From Laspinema palackyanum D2a (GTDB lineage Bacteria > Cyanobacteriota > Cyanobacteriia > Cyanobacteriales > Laspinemataceae), in the NCBI GenBank assembly GCA_025370845.1, contig JAMXFF010000002.1, positions 274,342 through 338,341 on the forward strand: a DNA stretch of 64,000 nt, in the 5' to 3' direction. A model generated the notes under the pieces. The model did no database searches, was not told the DNA's origin, and worked only from the letters and a program-made list of their open reading frames with translations. The translations under genes were made by a program, and so were the position numbers. Positions 1 to 8,815 of this stretch are shown here, one piece after another (within the stretch, counting starts at the first letter, position 1; every line of letters starts with the position of its first letter).

Positions 1-806
1 GCAGCGTGGCCGGGGTCCAAAAAACCCTAAAAGTGGATATGGTCATTGGGGCTGACGGTGCGAACTCTCGTGTCGCCAAAGCCATTGATGCCGGGGACTA
101 TAACTACGCGATCGCCTTCCAAGAGCGGATTCGCCTCCCGGAAGACAAAATGGCCTATTACAATGACCTCGCAGAAATGTATGTGGGAACCGACGTTTCC
201 CCAGACTTCTATGCCTGGGTCTTCCCCAAATATGATCATGTCGCCGTGGGAACCGGCACCATGAAAGTCAACCAAGCTTTAATCAAAAAGCTGCAAGCTG
301 GCATTCGGACCCGCGCCGCCAAACGGCTAGAAGGGGGCGAAATCATCAAAGTGGAAGCCCACCCGATTCCGGAACATCCGCGTCCGCGTCGAGTGGTCGG
401 TCGCGTCGCCCTCGTCGGAGATGCCGCAGGTACCGTCACCAAATCATCTGGGGAAGGGATTTACTTTGCAGCCAAATCCGCTCGGATGTGCGCCGAAACC
501 ATCGTCGAGTTTTCCGAAGGTGGGACCCGCGTTCCCACTGAAGAAGAACTGAAAATTTACCTGAAGCGTTGGGATAAGAAATACGGCATCACTTATGCGG
601 TACTGGATATCCTCCAACGGGTGTTCTATCGCACCGATGCCACTCGCGAAGCCTTTGTGGAAATGTGTGCTGATATGGATGTTCAGCGCATGACGTTTGA
701 CAGCTATCTGTATAAAACCGTCGTTCCCGCCAATCCTTTCGTGCAGATGAAGATTACCGCGAAAACGATTGGTAGTTTGCTCCGGGGTAACGCCTTGGCC
801 CCCTAG
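1..806 (+). CDS. chlP: Geranylgeranyl diphosphate/chlorophyllide reductase ChlP, 3' part
   Basis: C-terminal about 267 residues of geranylgeranyl reductase, which makes the phytyl tail of chlorophyll, tocopherol and phylloquinone in the thylakoid membrane. The reading frame is open to the left edge, so the N-terminal FAD-binding part (roughly 140 of about 406 residues expected) lies outside the window; the first in-frame GTG at base 6 is internal. Visible family features are the ADGANSRVAKAI segment, the second flavin motif VALVGDAAGTVTKSSGEGI, and a conserved C-terminal region ending in LLRGNALAP. A hairpin terminator follows about 115 bases after the stop, so this is the last gene of its transcript. 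Identification is by family resemblance over the whole visible length and is firm. Confidence 0.95.
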   Translation, partial: SVAGVQKTLKVDMVIGADGANSRVAKAIDAGDYNYAIAFQERIRLPEDKMAYYNDLAEMYVGTDVSPDFYAWVFPKYDHVAVGTGTMKVNQALIKKLQAGIRTRAAKRLEGGEIIKVEAHPIPEHPRPRRVVGRVALVGDAAGTVTKSSGEGIYFAAKSARMCAETIVEFSEGGTRVPTEEELKIYLKRWDKKYGITYAVLDILQRVFYRTDATREAFVEMCADMDVQRMTFDSYLYKTVVPANPFVQMKITAKTIGSLLRGNALAP

Positions 807-921
807 AACCACCCAGAACAGGATCCAGCTACAGCCGATAAATCGGGAAAGTTGGATTCTGTTTGGAGTCTTCCTGAAGCTGATCCGGGCGATCAGTCAT
901 TCGGGAAATTGTTAGAAAGAG

Positions 922-961
922 CGCTCTCCCGCGACATTAAGCAGTTTGGGGGAGCGTTTTT
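922..961 (+). terminator. Rho-independent terminator after chlP
   Basis: A 9-bp stem with one G-U pair (922-930 with 948-956), a 17-base loop, and a run of T from 957. It sits between the convergent chlP and rpaA genes and suits chlP. Confidence 0.7.
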
Positions 962-1077
962 CTATGGAATCCTGAATCACCCTGAACACAGAGCAGTTTC
1001 ACCCCACAGGGTAGAACTTCAGGGAGTTCAAAAAGCCGAAACTCCCCATCCGGTTCTTCCTTTTTTGTGGGATGAGA

Positions 1078-1812
1078 CTATACGGCTTGTTGGTTTTCAT
1101 TAGCCGGTGCAGTGCTCGGTAATTCTAAGCAATAACCGGCACCATAAACCGTTTTAATGTAGCGAGGATGTCGAGGATCGGGTTCGAGTTTCGTCCTTAG
1201 ATGTCTAACATGAACCCGAATTGTTTCGATATCATCATCCGGGTCATATCCCCATACTTCTTTGAGAATTTCACTGGGAGAGACGGTTTGACCGTGACGT
1301 TGCAACAGGCAGTGCAACAGTTCAAATTCCAGGTGAGTTAGCTTGACGGTGCGATCGAACCAAATGGCTTCAAACCGTTCGGGGACGAGGGTTAGGGGTC
1401 CATAGTTGAGAATCTCCGCGTGTTTGGCAGCCTGGGGAATGCGATCGGTGCGTCGCAACAAGGCTCTCACCCGTGCAAGCATTTCTTCAACTTCAAAGGG
1501 TTTAGTCAGGTAATCATCAGCACCTGCATTGAAACCTTCGACCTTATCATGGGTTTGACCTAAAGCTGTCAGCATCAGGACGGGTATATCGGCAGTGCGT
1601 TCATCACGCCGAAGCCGTTGACATACTGTGAATCCATCCACCCGAGGCAGCATCAGATCGAGCATGATTAAATCGGGGATCAGTTGCAGTGCAAGCGCTT
1701 GACCTTTGATGCCATCTTCGGCTTGACTGACTTCATAGCCAGCCATCTCCAGATTGACGGCGACTAATTCCGAGATTGCAGGGTCATCGTCAATGACGAG
1801 TATCCGGGGCAT
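1078..1812 (-). CDS. rpaA: OmpR-type response regulator RpaA
   Basis: A 244-residue two-component regulator. The receiver domain (about 1-120) has the acidic pair at residues 9-10, the phospho-acceptor D52 in [11 protein letters not shown] and the conserved K104 in YLTKPFE. The C-terminal winged helix (about 140-235) contains [14 protein letters not shown] and [13 protein letters not shown]. The sequence matches my recollection of RpaA, the output regulator phosphorylated by SasA in the Kai clock that also affects phycobilisome coupling, and differs from RpaB, whose N-terminus is different. It is a single gene, convergent with chlP. The 293 bases upstream (1813-2105) are A+T-rich before the start and contain no gene I can support. 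Confidence 0.88.
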   Translation of the reverse strand: MPRILVIDDDPAISELVAVNLEMAGYEVSQAEDGIKGQALALQLIPDLIMLDLMLPRVDGFTVCQRLRRDERTADIPVLMLTALGQTHDKVEGFNAGADDYLTKPFEVEEMLARVRALLRRTDRIPQAAKHAEILNYGPLTLVPERFEAIWFDRTVKLTHLEFELLHCLLQRHGQTVSPSEILKEVWGYDPDDDIETIRVHVRHLRTKLEPDPRHPRYIKTVYGAGYCLELPSTAPANENQQAV

Positions 1813-2105
1813 GGTTCAAAATTTTGAAAGACTGGGTTGATTACGGTTCATAAAGAACCATGTAGAGAATCGTAAAGATTCCTCTACAAATTATAAGCAA
1901 GGATTCTAAAATCTTTCCAAAGAATTATTGCCGGATTTGAACGGCTTAGATCCGGGGGAGGGTCCGCGATCGGATCCGCCGGATAATTTGTTAGGGAATG
2001 GATAATTTTTAAGGAAATAAACCCCTTCTGCGGCGTTCTACCCCAGGAGTAAAGGTGATTATCCCCCCAAACCTCTCGGCGATCGCGCCAGGGCGACAAT
2101 CGGGA

Positions 2106-2732
2106 TTACTCAGGGCTAGAGGCGTGCAAATCCCCAGGCGTATTAAAATTTCTTAACATCCGGAATTCCGCAGTGCCTACCTCCAGGGGAGTAGCCCCAA
2201 TCTGGGGTAACCACCGTTGAAACGATCGCCCCCCTCCCTCCAGAAACTGCCGCAACGGTTCTACGGCGCATTGCCGGTAAAATCCACACATCGGATGCCA
2301 AAGGGTTCCCTGCTGCGGAACCAAAGCCAGACTCTCCGAGGGTAGATTAGGCAGTTGATCCGCCCACTGTTGGACGATCGCCGGATCTAATAACGGTAAA
2401 TCACAAGCTAACAACAACACCCACTCCGCCTCAATCTGACTTAACCCTTCCCAAACCGCCCCTAAAGGACCCCGTTGGTGCTCCGTCTCTGGCAGCGCCT
2501 GTACCGTCCTTCCTGCGAGATGGTCCGGACTCAGTATGGACTCATAGCGTTCCGGCCAAGGAGTGATGCAATAAACCTGGGATGCACAGTGACAGGCCAC
2601 TTCACAGACGCGCTGGAGTAGGGGCTTTCCCTCCCAGAGGATTTGGGCTTTATCTTCCCCCATGCGAGAACTCTGGCCTCCAGCGAGGATGAGGGCCGCG
2701 AGTTGGGGATTGCTGGGACTGGATTCGCTCAT
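2106..2732 (-). CDS. mobA: Molybdenum cofactor guanylyltransferase MobA
   Basis: A 208-residue nucleotidyltransferase that adds GMP to molybdopterin to give MGD. It carries the signature LILAGGQSSRMGEDKA (residues 14-29), the QRGPLGA segment (about 86-92) and the metal-binding aspartate in LLACDLPLL (D111). Length is normal for MobA. The main MGD enzyme in cyanobacteria is the assimilatory nitrate reductase NarB, so its place behind ntcB and a TrpD-like gene on the same strand makes functional sense. A hairpin with a T run lies between it and the upstream gene, so it may have its own promoter or depend on read-through. The family assignment is firm; the link to nitrate use is inference. Confidence 0.92.
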   Translation of the reverse strand: MSESSPSNPQLAALILAGGQSSRMGEDKAQILWEGKPLLQRVCEVACHCASQVYCITPWPERYESILSPDHLAGRTVQALPETEHQRGPLGAVWEGLSQIEAEWVLLLACDLPLLDPAIVQQWADQLPNLPSESLALVPQQGTLWHPMCGFYRQCAVEPLRQFLEGGGRSFQRWLPQIGATPLEVGTAEFRMLRNFNTPGDLHASSPE

Positions 2733-2768
2733 CGTTATATTAGGCCATTGGTACAGAAGAGATGTCTG

Positions 2769-2797
2769 TAAAAACCCGCACCCTCAAGGGTGGGGGT
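2769..2797 (-). terminator. Terminator between TrpD-like gene and mobA
   Basis: Arms 2774-2783 and 2788-2797 pair with one symmetric mismatch around a 4-base loop. On the minus strand the stem is followed by five T (2774-2770), the form expected for termination after the TrpD-like gene. Confidence 0.6.
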
Positions 2798-2805
2798 CTT
2801 TTGGG

Positions 2806-2825
2806 TTTTATTTTTTGGAGTTCCC
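2806..2825. repeat. 20-bp dispersed repeat, copy 1
   Basis: TTTTATTTTTTGGAGTTCCC, abutting the stop codon of the TrpD-like gene. A 19-base copy is at 16202-16220 and an exact inverted copy is at 37673-37692. Confidence 0.75.
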
Positions 2826-3929
2826 TTAATGCAAGAGCGATCGCGAACTTACCGCCTGAGTAATTTCCTGGATTTTAGCAGCAACTTGACCATTCTTGAA
2901 CCCTTCCCGCGCTTGAGCAATGCCGCTGCTAAGGTCCCCCGCTATGCCACAATGCCAGAGGTAAAATCCCCCACTCCAGACGGCAGACTCCATCAGTTCG
3001 CTGGGTTCACCCCGCAGGACTCCTTGCATTTGGGCCGGGAATGCTTCGGCCTGGAAGGGGACATTTTCCGGGGTAAATCCGTAGTCCCGAGGATGCAGAA
3101 GCAGGCGGTGGAACGGATCGGCATGGGGAGACTCAGACTCGGAGGCCGCCGGTGGGGGGGAAGTCTCAGCGGGATTGCTATATCCGATAATGGCGGTGCG
3201 TTCCCGAGGTAAATCGCAACTGCCTTCTAATCCTTTGACTGTGGTCAAGCGGGAGTCCCCGCGTAATCCTAAAGCATCGCGAAACATCAGTTCGGTGGGG
3301 GGATGGACGAACCCGGCGACGAGGTGGCGATCGCCCTGATAGGGAGCCCAAATCAGTTCTAAGGTGGCGACTGGCGGTCGTTTCCCCAGTTGTTCTCGGT
3401 AGGGAACCAGACTCTGCGCTTCGGGAAACTGTTTGGGAAGATAGACAAATCCCACTCCCGTTGCTTGCAAGACGGACTGGAGTTGTTTGAGGTCGAGGGT
3501 TCGCCAACTCACCCCCAAGGCATCCCAAATTTCCACACAAGGAATGCCATACTTGGTGGGCATTTTATCCCCGCCGTGGAGGAGTACAGGTTGACCGTAA
3601 CTGGCGAGGAGAATGGCACTCAGGACGGTGACAGGTGCCGTGCGCGATCGCCCATCGTAGGGGCATCCCCAGACCATGACTGGGGACGAGGCGGCGATCG
3701 CTCCCAGTTTCGGCCCGATTTCCTCGTAGGCATCCAGCATCCCCGCCAATTCTTCCCCCGTCGGACGCTTGATGCGGTGCGCGATTAAAAATGCACCGAT
3801 TTGTGCCGGGGTCGCTTCCCCCACCAGCATCATCCGCATTGCGTCGGCTGCTTCTGTGCGGGAGAGGTTTTGGCTGGTGTGGGGACCACTGCCGACTTTT
3901 TTGACAAATTCTGTGAACGCTGTACTCAT
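2826..3929 (-). CDS. TrpD-like (anthranilate phosphoribosyltransferase family) protein
   Basis: A 367-residue protein with the helical N-terminal domain of the TrpD/pyrimidine phosphorylase fold (LSRTEAADAMRMMLVGEATPAQIGAFLIAHRIK) followed by an alpha/beta domain. The glycine-rich PRPP-binding loop normally reading GTGGDGxxTFN is replaced by WGCPYDGRSRTAP (about 87-99), so it is unlikely to be the tryptophan enzyme and its reaction is unknown. It follows ntcB by 136 bases on the same strand. In some cyanobacteria a gene beside ntcB, called nirB there and unrelated to enterobacterial NirB, affects nitrite reductase; I suspect equivalence but cannot verify it. Four 11-bp repeats end 9 bases before the ATG and no Shine-Dalgarno is visible. 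Confidence 0.8.
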   Translation of the reverse strand: MSTAFTEFVKKVGSGPHTSQNLSRTEAADAMRMMLVGEATPAQIGAFLIAHRIKRPTGEELAGMLDAYEEIGPKLGAIAASSPVMVWGCPYDGRSRTAPVTVLSAILLASYGQPVLLHGGDKMPTKYGIPCVEIWDALGVSWRTLDLKQLQSVLQATGVGFVYLPKQFPEAQSLVPYREQLGKRPPVATLELIWAPYQGDRHLVAGFVHPPTELMFRDALGLRGDSRLTTVKGLEGSCDLPRERTAIIGYSNPAETSPPPAASESESPHADPFHRLLLHPRDYGFTPENVPFQAEAFPAQMQGVLRGEPSELMESAVWSGGFYLWHCGIAGDLSSGIAQAREGFKNGQVAAKIQEITQAVSSRSLLH

Positions 3930-3938
3930 GTAGTGAGA

Positions 3939-3982
3939 GGGGGAATAAAGGGGGAATAAAGGGGGAATAAAGGGGGAATAAA
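3939..3982. repeat. Four perfect 11-bp tandem repeats in a 5' leader
   Basis: The unit GGGGGAATAAA is repeated four times without interruption. On the coding strand this reads TTTATTCCCCC x4 directly before the start of the TrpD-like gene, occupying the position of the ribosome-binding site. Confidence 0.9.
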
Positions 3983-4065
3983 CTGGAAAAAACCGGGGAA
4001 TCTTGGGTGGGGCTCAGGAATCTGGGCAAAATTAACCCCGAAAAATAGAGTAACAATTCCAGTCC

Positions 4066-5043
4066 TTAACCCGATGCCACTTTGATGGGCAAAAAGTCAT
4101 GAACCAGTTGCCAAAAGTGTTGGATCGGGGGAATTTGGAGGCGATCGCTCGTCGTGACAATCACCACTTGTCGATTCCAACAAGAATCCCCGGCCAATGA
4201 AGGGTAAATTCCATTCAATGTCGAGGGGGTAGCAGGGGAATCGATTGGCTCCGGCGGGGGTAGAGAGCGAATGGCAACTTTCGGGTCGCAACGGGCTTCA
4301 AAGAGGGCCGATTCCGGTAACAGTGCCACCATGTCCCCCTCCTGGACGACCCCGCGAAAGGCATCAGGAGTATTTAATTCCAACACCGCGCGCAAGGTGA
4401 GGTTGTATTTAGCAAACATATCTTGAACTAGCCGCTGCATTCCATAACCATCTTTAAAGACAACTTGAGGATAGCGGGCTAATTCTTGCCAGGGTACGGG
4501 GTCATATTGAGCGAGGGGATGAGTGGCTGCCATTAACACTTGAATTGACTCATTGTAGAGAATGTCAACGACCATTTCGGCGCTAGAGGTTAATAGGCGG
4601 TTATTCATGACGATCGCCAGATCCACGAGGCCATCTTTGAGGACTTTTAAAGCGCGATCGCTCCCTAATGCCGTCACTCGAAGCTGCACCTCTGGGTACT
4701 GCCGACAAAATTTTCTTAAAATAGGAGGTAAATAATAGGCACAAACCGAATGAATTGCAGCGACGCAGAGTTCCGGCTGTTTTCCTTCTAATAAATTGCT
4801 CAGTTCCTCTCGTGCGCTGTGCCATTCCTGACAAATTTTGCGAGCATGGGGGAAAAATCGCTCTCCGGGCAAGGTTAATTTGGCCTGAGCACTGCGATGA
4901 AATAACTGCAAGCCCAGTTCTGCTTCAAGAGACTGTATTTGACGGCTAATTGTAGATTGGGTGACCCCGCATCGGCGGGCCGCTTGTTGGAAGCTACCCG
5001 TATCAGCAATTGCCATAAAAGCTTGTAACTGCTCTAGGCGCAT
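4066..5043 (-). CDS. ntcB: LysR-family regulator, NtcB type
   Basis: A 325-residue LysR-type regulator: N-terminal winged helix (about 1-60, MRLEQLQAFMAIADTGSFQQ onward, recognition helix around GVTQSTISRQIQSLE) and a periplasmic-binding-like effector domain (about 90-300). NtcB activates nitrate-assimilation genes in response to nitrite. The naming rests on the sequence style, on a perfect NtcA-activated promoter in front of it (5080-5121), which is known for ntcB, and on the downstream TrpD-like and mobA genes. A different LysR protein, such as a CmpR/RbcR relative, is less likely because their N-termini and neighbours differ. narB, nirA and the transporter genes are not in this window. Confidence 0.75.
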   Translation of the reverse strand: MRLEQLQAFMAIADTGSFQQAARRCGVTQSTISRQIQSLEAELGLQLFHRSAQAKLTLPGERFFPHARKICQEWHSAREELSNLLEGKQPELCVAAIHSVCAYYLPPILRKFCRQYPEVQLRVTALGSDRALKVLKDGLVDLAIVMNNRLLTSSAEMVVDILYNESIQVLMAATHPLAQYDPVPWQELARYPQVVFKDGYGMQRLVQDMFAKYNLTLRAVLELNTPDAFRGVVQEGDMVALLPESALFEARCDPKVAIRSLPPPEPIDSPATPSTLNGIYPSLAGDSCWNRQVVIVTTSDRLQIPPIQHFWQLVHDFLPIKVASG

Positions 5044-5079
5044 ATATGGAGAGATAAATAAGATTTTTCCGCATTTGTT

Positions 5080-5121
5080 ATCTTACCTGAAAACCTCCAA
5101 ATTTTTCGTACAAATTGATAC
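5080..5121 (-). promoter_or_regulatory. NtcA-activated promoter of ntcB
   Basis: On the minus strand GTATCAATTTGTAC (5121-5108) fits GTA-N8-TAC, followed by exactly 22 bases and TAAGAT (5085-5080), fitting TAN3T. This is the standard architecture of class II NtcA promoters, with the start of transcription expected about 5073 and the ATG at 5043. The rest of 5122-5361 has only a C/G-rich hairpin near 5250-5275, which could end the porin transcript. Confidence 0.85.
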
Positions 5122-5361
5122 CGGATTTTCAGAGATTTTCTCTATCCTGGGGTGGATAGTGGGATGAATTGCATCGGAGTTGGGGACAACCCCAAGGCGA
5201 TCGCACCGACCCGTCAAATCTCTTCCGGGTCAGACCCCACTCTCATCCCCTCCCCTTGGGTAAGGAGAGGGGACCAGATGCAGAAGGGTTAAGTTTTTAG
5301 GGGTAAAACAGTCTCCTAAATGCTCCGGTGCTGATCCCCCACTTTTGAGGATTCGGGTAAT

Positions 5362-7089
5362 TTAAAATGTAAAAGTGGTTCGGAATGTCCCGATGAAAAC
5401 ATCGCTGTTGTCATTATTTTGATTGGGAGCTGTCAACCAAATTACCCCGGGAGTTAGGGAAATATTCGGAGTGATTTGATACTTATAAAGCCCTTCAACA
5501 TGAAAGGGAGTATCCTTAGCAAAGCTTGGATTTCCAGGCACATCCAAATTGGTTAAATGGGGTTCAGCCCCGACAATTAAACTGGCAAAAGAGCCGGGAG
5601 TTCCTAAGTCGGGTAAAACCACAGTAGCGGCATAATTCCAAATATCAGCATCTCCCAACCCAATCAGTCGCGCACTGGTTTTAGCAATCCACCCGCCGAC
5701 AATTAAATTCGGAGTAATTCGCAAGGAGGTATTGACACTGTAGGAGTTGCTAACAACGGGGGTTGCTCGCAAGGAGGGGCTGAGGGGATTCAGCGCTGCC
5801 GGGGAAAGATTCCCTAAATTTGTGCCCGTTCCACCGTAAGCAAACCGGGGAGCCGAAGTGCCTTCATAAGCATGAATGTAGGTCAAACCCACCTGAAATC
5901 GACTGCCAAAAACAATCTGTCCCAGGGTAGAATAGTTGCCATCAAATAAACCGGCTCCTGATAGGGGAGTTTTGGCTTCACTGGCTAAGTAACCGGCATT
6001 AATTTCTAAATTATTGCCTAGGGTATATTTAACGCCTAAACCGGCACCGCCCAGGGTGAAGCGATAAATCGGATTGCGTTCGGCGAAGCGGGATAATGCG
6101 CCGGTGGCACCACCACCGGATTCTAAGAAGGGGTTTAGGGTATTAGCATAAAATTGATGACCTCCGGCATTGGCGAAAATCCGCACGCTTAACTTGTCGC
6201 CGAGGGGAAAGAAATAGTGCAAGCGGTTGAGAGTAACCGTATTGTTGTTTGCACCATCAAAGGCAAAACGCCCTTCATTAGTCCCTAAAACGGGTTGAAA
6301 GGAGTTGCCAATATTGCCCATTTCTAGGCGAGTAAAGAGGTTATCTCGTCCGGTAAAACTGGTGACGAAGTTGAGGCGAACCCGATTGCTAAAGACGGTT
6401 TCGGCGTCTTGCTCGTCTGCAAAGGCATCGGCGAGGATGAAAGCGGCTTCACCGGCGAGTTTGGTGGTGGGGGAGAACTGATTGGCTTCGATTTCAACCG
6501 TTCGCAGTTCGAGGTTGTCTACGCGACTTCGGAGGGTGGCAAGTTCCGCAGAAAAGTCTTGGGTTAACCGCGTGAGTAGGTCGAGATCGCCGGTGTTTAA
6601 GTCGAGTTCACTAATGCGATCGGTGATGACTTCCAGACAGGCGTTTAAATTGCTGGCAAATTCATAGCGGGTCATCGCCCGATTGCCCTGAAAAGTTCCA
6701 TCACCATATCCCAAGAGGCACTGATAGCGGGAGGCTAGGTTCTGAAGAGCTTGGAAGGCCCAGTCGTTGGGACTAACATCGGTGAGTTCGGAAACCGAGT
6801 TGACTTGCTCTAACGGACCGAACTCTACATTGGTTTGGGAATAGAATTCAATTTGTTGCAGCAGGTTAGTTGCCTCATCCCTAGGATTTTCCAGGGAGAG
6901 GGGGGCGATCGCCGAGGGTTCGGGGTCGAATAGATCCCGGTTGAGTTCCCGGGCGACAGGTTCCCTGACTGGGGTAGGGGAATGATTTAAGGGGACGGGT
7001 TCAGCCGCAACCGCCCTGATGCCCAGTAAGTTGAACCCCAAAAGGAGTGGGGTAGTCAGGATGAAGATTGACGAGAGTTTAGACACCAT
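5362..7089 (-). CDS. SLH-domain outer-membrane porin (OprB/iron-uptake porin family)
   Basis: A 575-residue outer-membrane protein of the family usually called cyanobacterial iron-uptake porin or SomA/SomB. A signal peptide covers about residues 1-29 (cleavage near AVAAE). An SLH domain spans about 98-158 (ELTDVSPNDWAFQALQNLAS, LLGYGDGTF, MTRYEFASNLNACLE), which anchors the trimer to peptidoglycan-linked polysaccharide. A short coiled coil follows (about 175-205), then a beta-barrel of alternating hydrophobic strands to a C-terminal TFRTTFTF, typical of barrel-assembly signals. It is monocistronic as far as can be seen. Substrate specificity cannot be read from sequence. Confidence 0.9.
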   Translation of the reverse strand: MVSKLSSIFILTTPLLLGFNLLGIRAVAAEPVPLNHSPTPVREPVARELNRDLFDPEPSAIAPLSLENPRDEATNLLQQIEFYSQTNVEFGPLEQVNSVSELTDVSPNDWAFQALQNLASRYQCLLGYGDGTFQGNRAMTRYEFASNLNACLEVITDRISELDLNTGDLDLLTRLTQDFSAELATLRSRVDNLELRTVEIEANQFSPTTKLAGEAAFILADAFADEQDAETVFSNRVRLNFVTSFTGRDNLFTRLEMGNIGNSFQPVLGTNEGRFAFDGANNNTVTLNRLHYFFPLGDKLSVRIFANAGGHQFYANTLNPFLESGGGATGALSRFAERNPIYRFTLGGAGLGVKYTLGNNLEINAGYLASEAKTPLSGAGLFDGNYSTLGQIVFGSRFQVGLTYIHAYEGTSAPRFAYGGTGTNLGNLSPAALNPLSPSLRATPVVSNSYSVNTSLRITPNLIVGGWIAKTSARLIGLGDADIWNYAATVVLPDLGTPGSFASLIVGAEPHLTNLDVPGNPSFAKDTPFHVEGLYKYQITPNISLTPGVIWLTAPNQNNDNSDVFIGTFRTTFTF

Positions 7090-7414
7090 GAGTTGCAGAT
7101 AGTCCTGAATGTAAGAACGAATCCCTGGAACGAATCCGAGTTGATCCGGTGTGGGTTCGGATTCGCGCTTTTGTTAACTGCCTCTTAATCTCCCAACAAA
7201 TCTCATCCTCAAGGGGTGGGTTTTGTAGCGATCGCTGCAAAAAAACCGGGGTTTATGCGTAAATACCCAGAAGATTATGCAAAATTTACATGAATAACTC
7301 CCTAGATCCGCTGGAACGAATCCGGGTTGTTCTGAGGGGAATCCTATACCCAGAGGGTTTTACAGAGAATAGGTCAAGGGGAAACTCAGGTCGATCGCCC
7401 CTTGTCAGAATTCC
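7090..7414. other. Intergenic: porin promoter region with inverted repeat
   Basis: No gene. A 9-bp inverted repeat (7131-7139, 7157-7165; CGAATCCGA with TCGGATTCG) lies about 42-76 bases upstream of the porin start, and GGAACGAATCC recurs near 7128 and 7312. It could be an operator of the porin gene, but no known box is recognised. Confidence 0.4.
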
Positions 7415-8815
7415 CTAACTTTTTACCCATTCTTCCAAAGCGACTGCCACCCCTTCTTTGAGGGAGGGACTGGCAGCGGGTTGACTGGAGAGTTCCAACA
7501 GTTGCCGATAGGCTTGATCCGGCGCAATCTGTTTCAAGGCGGCGATCGCATGGAAGCGAACTCCAGCCTCAGAGGTGCCTAACAGTTGAATCAGGGGTTC
7601 GATGCTAGTTTTTTGTCCGAGATAACCCAATGCCGAGGCGATCGCTTGTTTCCTGCGGATCAAGTCTTTCCCCTTTACTTTGGGCTGAGTGTTTAACCGT
7701 TCTATCAGCATCTGCGCCGCTTTAGGCTTCAACTGTGGCACTTCGATCCGTCCCAATAAGGAGACAATTTCGGCAATCACCTCGGGACTAGAACCATTCT
7801 GTTCGCGACTGAGTAATGCTTTTTCTAAATACTCCAAGGCTTCGAGAGTTCCCATCCAAGCTAAGGCACGAACCGCATAAATTTGTAAAGGGATGGGGGT
7901 AGCTGGGGAGTCGAGAATTTCATCGAGGCAGGCGGCGGCTTTCGGGGTTGCCACCCGTCCCAGGGAAATCGCTGCCTGATGGGCGACATGGGGGTTAAAG
8001 TCCCACAAACGCTCCCGCAGGAGGTCCTCAATTTCCGAGGCGATCGCCCTGTAGATCTCCTCAGTCTGGTTTTTGTAGGAGGGTCGCATGGCGCATAACC
8101 CTAAGCCGATGGTGGCTTCCCGACGGACGGAGGCATGGAAGTCATGGATGGATTCCACCAGGACCTGGGCGTGAGTGGGGTCATCATAGCTATTCAGGGC
8201 GGCGATCGCCTCGGAACGCACTTGGGGATCGCGATCGCCCACTACACTCAACAGAGGTTGGATAATTTGGGGATTGCGGATTTTTCCTAAAGAGCGCACC
8301 GCTAAGGCGCGGGAGGTGGAGTCAGTTAACTGCTGACTTAAAGCAGCGATCGCCGGTTCGCCCATTTGAGCTAAGGCAGTGGCTGCCATTGAGCTTAATT
8401 CTTCTTCTGGACTCTGGAGTAATTCAATCAAGGCAGCGATCGCATCTGGGCTATTAAACTCCCCCAGGATTCGACCCGCAAACCACTGCAATTCCACTTC
8501 GGCATCGGGGTCAGCCAGAATCTCCAACAAAGGGGCGATCGCCTCAGTTCCCAACCGGGGAAATACTTTCGCGACTTCCCATCGTTGTTGAAAATCACCG
8601 TATTCTAAGACTTGATCCGCCAAATGGAGTAGAGAGGAGGGATTCACCTTGGGCGATCGGCGGTTCGGTTCCTCCGTGGCAACGGATAGAGATTCGACTC
8701 TACCAGTTCCTGGGATCGCGGCTAGTTTTTCCAAACATTGAGTCACCAATTGCCAATCTTCTTGTTTTGCGGCTTCGTTAGCTTGTTCTAACAGATTAGA
8801 GAGTGTTGGGGGCAT
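7415..8815 (-). CDS. HEAT-repeat protein (PBS-lyase HEAT-like)
   Basis: About 466 residues made largely of HEAT-like alpha-solenoid repeats, for example LGTEAIAPLLEILADPDAEV, SPDAIAALIELLQSP and DPQVRSEAIAALNSYDD. Such solenoids are protein-interaction scaffolds; in cyanobacteria related ones serve as phycobilin lyase subunits (CpcE/F) or NblB, but nothing here points to a bilin role and no phycobilisome gene is adjacent. I chose the methionine beginning MPPTLSNLLEQANEAAKQ (8815); an upstream ATG at 8860 would add 15 residues that look non-helical. No membrane segment or signal peptide. Function unknown beyond scaffolding. Confidence 0.85.
   Translation of the reverse strand: MPPTLSNLLEQANEAAKQEDWQLVTQCLEKLAAIPGTGRVESLSVATEEPNRRSPKVNPSSLLHLADQVLEYGDFQQRWEVAKVFPRLGTEAIAPLLEILADPDAEVELQWFAGRILGEFNSPDAIAALIELLQSPEEELSSMAATALAQMGEPAIAALSQQLTDSTSRALAVRSLGKIRNPQIIQPLLSVVGDRDPQVRSEAIAALNSYDDPTHAQVLVESIHDFHASVRREATIGLGLCAMRPSYKNQTEEIYRAIASEIEDLLRERLWDFNPHVAHQAAISLGRVATPKAAACLDEILDSPATPIPLQIYAVRALAWMGTLEALEYLEKALLSREQNGSSPEVIAEIVSLLGRIEVPQLKPKAAQMLIERLNTQPKVKGKDLIRRKQAIASALGYLGQKTSIEPLIQLLGTSEAGVRFHAIAALKQIAPDQAYRQLLELSSQPAASPSLKEGVAVALEEWVKS

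Noticed and set aside
852..1103. Plus-strand 83-codon frame after chlP
   Set aside because: It crosses the chlP terminator and overlaps the 3' end of rpaA; no family resemblance.
1884..2099. Minus-strand 71-codon frame upstream of rpaA
   Set aside because: It lies in the upstream region, with no ribosome site or recognisable sequence.
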